The notes under the pieces were generated by a model. It saw only the letters and a list, made by a program, of their open reading frames with translations. It was not told the DNA's origin and did not search any database. Source: an uncultured Bacilli bacterium (GTDB taxonomy: Bacteria; Bacillota_I; Bacilli_A; ML615J-28; CAG-313). Taken from it: DNA of 19,397 nt. This document shows, piece by piece, positions 16,139-19,397 of the stretch. Within the stretch, counting starts at the first letter, position 1, and each line of letters opens with the position of its first letter. The position numbers and the translations under genes were made by a program. Location of the stretch: the NCBI GenBank assembly GCA_904502205.1, contig CAJGDR010000013.1:1-19397 (forward strand), in the 5' to 3' direction.

Positions 16139-17096
16139 TATTAATAAGATTTCCGATTACATTGATGAAATAGCTATGCTTTATTATGAATCTAAAGTAT
16201 TAGTTAATCCTAAAGTAAGTTATTTAGAATGTTTAGCCAAAAGTTTAAATGCTTTTTTAGATGATGAACCATTTAAAGGTGAAAACTTGATTGATAGAAA
16301 TGTTGAACAAATGCTTGCAATTATTGATAAAGCTGTTCAAATTCCAATTAATGAAGAAGAACTTAGAAAAGCATTATTACTTTTAGAAATAAAAGCTTTT
16401 AAACATAAAAACTTATCATTTGATAATATTACTCCTGATGCAGTTGCAATAATTTTTACATTTTTAATCGATTTAAAAAGATTAAATAAAGTAAATAATC
16501 TTTTAGACATTACAGTTGGTATTGGGAATTTATCAATGATTGTATCTAACTATTCAAAGAATACTTGGAATTTGATTGGGATTGAACAAGATTTAGATTT
16601 ATGTAATTATTTAGAAGCTAAAGCAAACTTTTTAGAAAAAAGTTTTGATATAAGATGTCAAGATACTTTACAATTCAATTATCGAAATGTCGATGTTATT
16701 GTTGGTGATTTACCAAACTATGAATATGAAAATGAGAATTATCATTCAGAATTATATGATGCAGGTGTTAGAAATTTTCAATATCTAGCAATTGAAAAAC
16801 ATTTAGCATCAGGTCATGAAACTACAACTAGTTATTACTTAGTGGATAATGACTTCTTTACTAATAAAGATAGTCAAAAATTTAAAGATGTATTTAGTAA
16901 ATATGGATACATTAAAGCAATTATTGTACTACCAACAAATTTCTTTAAAGGTAGTCCTAAAATGATTTTGGTTATTGAAAAAATTAAAGAAAATGTAAAT
17001 AAAGAAACAAATATTTTTACTTTACCAAATTATCAAGATCAAATTAAGTGGAACCAAACACTTATTAAAATAAAAGAATATATGGAGGAAAAATAA
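16128..17096 (+). CDS. ytxK: YtxK-like SAM-dependent methyltransferase-fold protein
   Basis: A protein of 322 residues with an N-terminal helical part (about 1-115) and a Rossmann SAM-binding domain. Motif I is LLDITVGIGN (125-134), typical of N6-adenine DNA methyltransferase-like folds, followed by LIGIEQD. The position of the catalytic (N/D)PPY reads GDLPNY (193-198), lacking the double proline. The Bacillus YtxK family shows a similar DLPVGYY, so this loss is a family trait and not a recent break. The target, if any, is unknown, and it may no longer methylate DNA. In Bacillus subtilis ytxK stands directly before ackA, and the same order is seen here, 2 bp before ackA. The start at 16128 is supported by N-terminal likeness to YtxK, though the ribosome binding site is weak; coupling to the overlapping upstream gene would explain this. 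Confidence 0.82.
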   Translation: MTDNINKISDYIDEIAMLYYESKVLVNPKVSYLECLAKSLNAFLDDEPFKGENLIDRNVEQMLAIIDKAVQIPINEEELRKALLLLEIKAFKHKNLSFDNITPDAVAIIFTFLIDLKRLNKVNNLLDITVGIGNLSMIVSNYSKNTWNLIGIEQDLDLCNYLEAKANFLEKSFDIRCQDTLQFNYRNVDVIVGDLPNYEYENENYHSELYDAGVRNFQYLAIEKHLASGHETTTSYYLVDNDFFTNKDSQKFKDVFSKYGYIKAIIVLPTNFFKGSPKMILVIEKIKENVNKETNIFTLPNYQDQIKWNQTLIKIKEYMEEK

Positions 17097-17098
17097 TC

Positions 17099-18328
17099 AT
17101 GGAAAAAATTATGGTTGTAAATACAGGAAGTTCATCTTTAAAATTCCAATTAATTGATATGCCAATGAATGAAGATGCTGAACAACCAGTGGTATTAATT
17201 GAAGGTGGATTTGAAAGAATCGGTATTGAAAATCCTGCTTTAACTATTAAATGGGGACCAGCTGATGCTCGTCAAAAAGAAGAAAGATTATTAACTATTA
17301 AAAATCATAGTGATGCAGTTGTTGTATTAAAAGATTTATTACTAGAAAAAGGAATCGTTAAAGACTTACATGAAATTGCCGGTGTTGGTCATCGTTTTGT
17401 CCATGGTGGTGTAAATTTCATTGATCCAGTTGTTTTAACTCCAGAAGTGCTTGCAGAACTTGAAACTGTTATCGATTTTGCACCTGTTCATAATGATGCA
17501 CATATTAAAGGTATTAAAGGATTCTATGAAGCATTACCAGATGTACTTCAAGTTATCGTATTTGATACTGCATTCCATAAAACTATGCCTGATGAAGCAT
17601 ATCGTTATGCTTGTCCTAAAGAATGGTTTGACAATTATAAAATCAGAAAATATGGTTTCCACGGAACATCTCACAAATATGTTTCACAAGAAGCAGCTAA
17701 ATTATTAGGTCGTCCAATTGAAGAATTAAGAATTGTTACTGCTCACCTTGGTAATGGTGCTAGTCTATGTGCTGTTAAACATGGTAAATGTGTAGATACT
17801 TCAATGGGATTTACTCCACTTGACGGTCTTCCAATGGGAACTAGATCTGGTGTAATTGATCCATCTTGCCTTGATTTTGTTGCTCAAAAAGAAGGTAAAA
17901 CTACACATGAATTAATTGAAATCTTAAATAAAAAATCTGGTTATGTTGGATTTACTGGTAAATCAGATGCACGTGATGTTCGTCAAATGCAACAAGATGG
18001 TGTTTACGAAGCTGACTTAATCATTAGAATGCAAGAAAAGAAAATTGCTGACTTCGTTTCAAGCTACTATGGTTACATGGGCGGATGTGATGCTTTAGTA
18101 TTTACAGCAGGTATTGGTGAAAAATCTCCTATTACTAGATATAATGTTTGTGAAAGATTACGTGAAGCATTTGGTATTGAAATCGATGCAGAAAAGAACC
18201 AAGTATGGGGTGAAGTTGCAGTTGTTTCAAAACCAACATCTAAAATTGCAGTATTAGTAATTCCTACAAACGAAGAATTAATGATTGCAAGAGAAGTAAT
18301 GAAATTTAAAAAGGAATTAAATCGTTAA
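17099..18328 (+). CDS. ackA: Acetate kinase
   Basis: Converts acetyl phosphate and ADP to acetate and ATP, the energy-yielding last step of acetate fermentation; it can also run backward. Its 409 residues match the family length. Key parts are NTGSSSLKF (Asn8), HRFVHGG (Arg99), FDTAFH (Asp156), FHGTSH (His188), AHLGNGAS (His216), GLPMGTRSG (Arg249) and FTAGIGEKSP. Glu395 sits in the C-terminal TNEEL. These are the residues expected in an active enzyme. GGAGG at 17084-17088 serves as ribosome binding site, 10 bases before the ATG, and the gene follows ytxK by 2 bp. A strong terminator closes the operon. Phosphotransacetylase (pta), which supplies acetyl phosphate, is not in the window. Confidence 0.98.
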   Translation: MEKIMVVNTGSSSLKFQLIDMPMNEDAEQPVVLIEGGFERIGIENPALTIKWGPADARQKEERLLTIKNHSDAVVVLKDLLLEKGIVKDLHEIAGVGHRFVHGGVNFIDPVVLTPEVLAELETVIDFAPVHNDAHIKGIKGFYEALPDVLQVIVFDTAFHKTMPDEAYRYACPKEWFDNYKIRKYGFHGTSHKYVSQEAAKLLGRPIEELRIVTAHLGNGASLCAVKHGKCVDTSMGFTPLDGLPMGTRSGVIDPSCLDFVAQKEGKTTHELIEILNKKSGYVGFTGKSDARDVRQMQQDGVYEADLIIRMQEKKIADFVSSYYGYMGGCDALVFTAGIGEKSPITRYNVCERLREAFGIEIDAEKNQVWGEVAVVSKPTSKIAVLVIPTNEELMIAREVMKFKKELNR

Positions 18329-18340
18329 TTTCGAAAAAAT

Positions 18341-18371
18341 AAAGGTTAACTCTGATGAGTTAACCTTTTTT
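18341..18371 (+). terminator. Intrinsic terminator of the proS-ackA operon
   Basis: A perfect 12-bp stem, AAAGGTTAACTC (18341-18352) with GAGTTAACCTTT (18357-18368), loop TGAT, and a T-run to 18371. It lies 12 bases after the ackA stop. Confidence 0.88.
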
Positions 18372-18447
18372 AATATTTAAAATTTTATTTTTCGAACAAG
18401 AAAAATCACTAAATTCAAAGTATTATACTAGTGAAGAGGTGAAATTT

Positions 18448-19397
18448 ATGAGAATGAAAGTTTTAATTATTTTAACAATTACTTTAATATTAGTTGGTGG
18501 CTATTATTATGGTATTGTAATTAATGCAGAAGAAAGTAACTGCATAGAAAAGGTTTTAATTACAGAAGTTGGTACAGATATTAGTGATGTTATACAATAT
18601 CAAGACTACATTATTGTTAATAATGAAGTCAATACAGAAAAAGTGGGGATTTATAAGATTGTTTATCGTCATATCGATACAAATAAAGAAGTTATCAAAG
18701 AAGTACATGTTATTACCAAAGATCAAAAAGCGTATTTTATTGAAGAACTTGTTTACGAAGAATCAACTGAAGAAGACAAATATGTTGTAAGTGAGGTATT
18801 TAATTTTCAAAATAGAACTAATTGTATTTATAATTATTATTCAACTAGAACTGGTTTTAATAATTTTATGAATGGTGAAATTAGTAATAATGAATATTTT
18901 AATAATACAATATCACTATATACAAAAGGTGACATTATAGATGCAGGTATTCATGAAAATGAATGTTTTATGGTAGGAACAGATATTGATTCCTTTTATG
19001 GAAATAAAATTGTTTGTATTTATACGAAAAATACAGAAATATCTAAGACTATTGAATTGGACATTGAAGGAAATATAGTTCCGACTTGTATTGCTGGTAA
19101 TGACAAATATTATTATATTGCGGGATATACAAATGAAACAAATGATCTTTTTAAAGAAAAAAGAAAAGGAAATGATTCTTTTGTTATTTTATTAAATAGA
19201 GAAACTAATAAGATTATGGATATAACAATGTTACCATTAAACGATGATGATAAGATTATTGATATTGTTTATTTTGATAATTATTTGTATTTAATGCAAG
19301 AAAACAATGGAAATAGCATTAGAATGGTAAAACTAGATATTTTTGGTAATTTAATTAATGAAGTAACAATTGATTTAAAGTATGGGTTTTACAATCC
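18448..19397 (+). CDS. Exported or membrane-anchored protein with Ig-like (DUF5011-type) N-domain (3' partial)
   Basis: The frame from ATG 18448 stays open for 316 codons to the right edge, so the gene is cut by the window. GAGGTG (18435-18440) gives a good ribosome binding site, 7 bases before the ATG. Residues 4-25 (KVLIILTITLILVGGYYYGIVI) form a signal peptide or anchor; there is no lipobox. Residues about 32-90 match the pattern of the Ig-like DUF5011 domain, with the typical GIYKIVYRHIDTNKEVIKEVHVI strand pair. From about residue 110 the protein has repeated short strand-turn units (for example NDKYYYIAGYTNETND ... DNYLYLMQENNG) that look like beta-propeller or WD/Kelch-like blades of a secreted protein; this is inference. 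Asn, Ile and Tyr are rich. The full length and function are unknown. Another reading frame inside it (18569-18790) is a shadow. Confidence 0.82.
   Translation, partial: MRMKVLIILTITLILVGGYYYGIVINAEESNCIEKVLITEVGTDISDVIQYQDYIIVNNEVNTEKVGIYKIVYRHIDTNKEVIKEVHVITKDQKAYFIEELVYEESTEEDKYVVSEVFNFQNRTNCIYNYYSTRTGFNNFMNGEISNNEYFNNTISLYTKGDIIDAGIHENECFMVGTDIDSFYGNKIVCIYTKNTEISKTIELDIEGNIVPTCIAGNDKYYYIAGYTNETNDLFKEKRKGNDSFVILLNRETNKIMDITMLPLNDDDKIIDIVYFDNYLYLMQENNGNSIRMVKLDIFGNLINEVTIDLKYGFYN

Noticed and set aside
17451..17708. Plus-strand open frame inside ackA
   Set aside because: It is out of frame within a strongly conserved gene.
18569..18790. Plus-strand open frame near the right edge
   Set aside because: It is a Lys/Leu-rich shadow within the longer frame starting at 18448, which has SD, signal sequence and a recognisable domain.
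1..19397. TGA read as tryptophan (Mollicute code)
   Set aside because: Conserved tryptophans are TGG and genes are full length without in-frame TGA.
1..19397. CRISPR array, insertion sequence, tRNA/rRNA or phage genes
   Set aside because: No repeated direct units, transposase, integrase or RNA gene pattern was seen on either strand.

Overview
The window comes from a strongly AT-rich, Gram-positive-type bacterium, most likely a Bacillota lineage of the Bacilli/Erysipelotrichia/Mycoplasmatota-like kind; genus cannot be set from the sequence. The reasons are the two-subunit GlgC/GlgD glycogen system, strong GGAGG-type ribosome binding sites, lipobox lipoproteins, and a ytxK-ackA gene pair arranged as in Bacillus. 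Tryptophan is read from TGG and the genes run full length under the standard bacterial code. Of the 15 stop codons visible, 14 are TAA, one is TAG and none is TGA.

Layout, left to right. (1) 1-5883: glycogen operon glgC (5' end outside the window), glgD, glgA, glgP, all on the + strand with 0-26 bp gaps. It makes ADP-glucose, polymerises it, and releases glucose-1-phosphate again. (2) 5889-6949: pfkA with its own promoter in the gap after glgP and a strong terminator behind it; no terminator separates it from glgP. (3) 6971-10540: two separately promoted genes, a two-domain SGNH esterase and a large multidomain surface lipoprotein with a C-terminal GH18 (chitinase-type) domain, closed by a terminator shared with the convergent gene. 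(4) 10538-11426, minus strand: a small lipoprotein and, behind its terminator, a conserved protein of unknown function. (5) 11480-13070: an MFS transporter overlapping a small three-helix membrane protein, with promoter and terminator. (6) 13082-18371: a four-gene unit, proS, a BaiN/HI0933-family flavoprotein, a YtxK-like methyltransferase and ackA, with one promoter in front and one terminator behind. (7) 18448 to the right edge: the 5' part of a gene for an exported protein that stays open past the window end.

Together the genes describe a fermentative sugar-using cell: glycogen storage and mobilisation, the committed step of glycolysis, ATP-yielding acetate production, and surface or esterase functions for amino-sugar polymers. 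There is no sign of mobile elements, phage, CRISPR, tRNA or rRNA genes. No intergenic stretch exceeds about 120 bases. I found no convincing undescribed system. The points most worth a second look are the uncharacterised 170-residue protein behind a terminator, the exported protein cut at the right edge, the domain architecture of the GH18 lipoprotein, the degenerate catalytic motif of the YtxK-like protein, and the absence of TGA stops.
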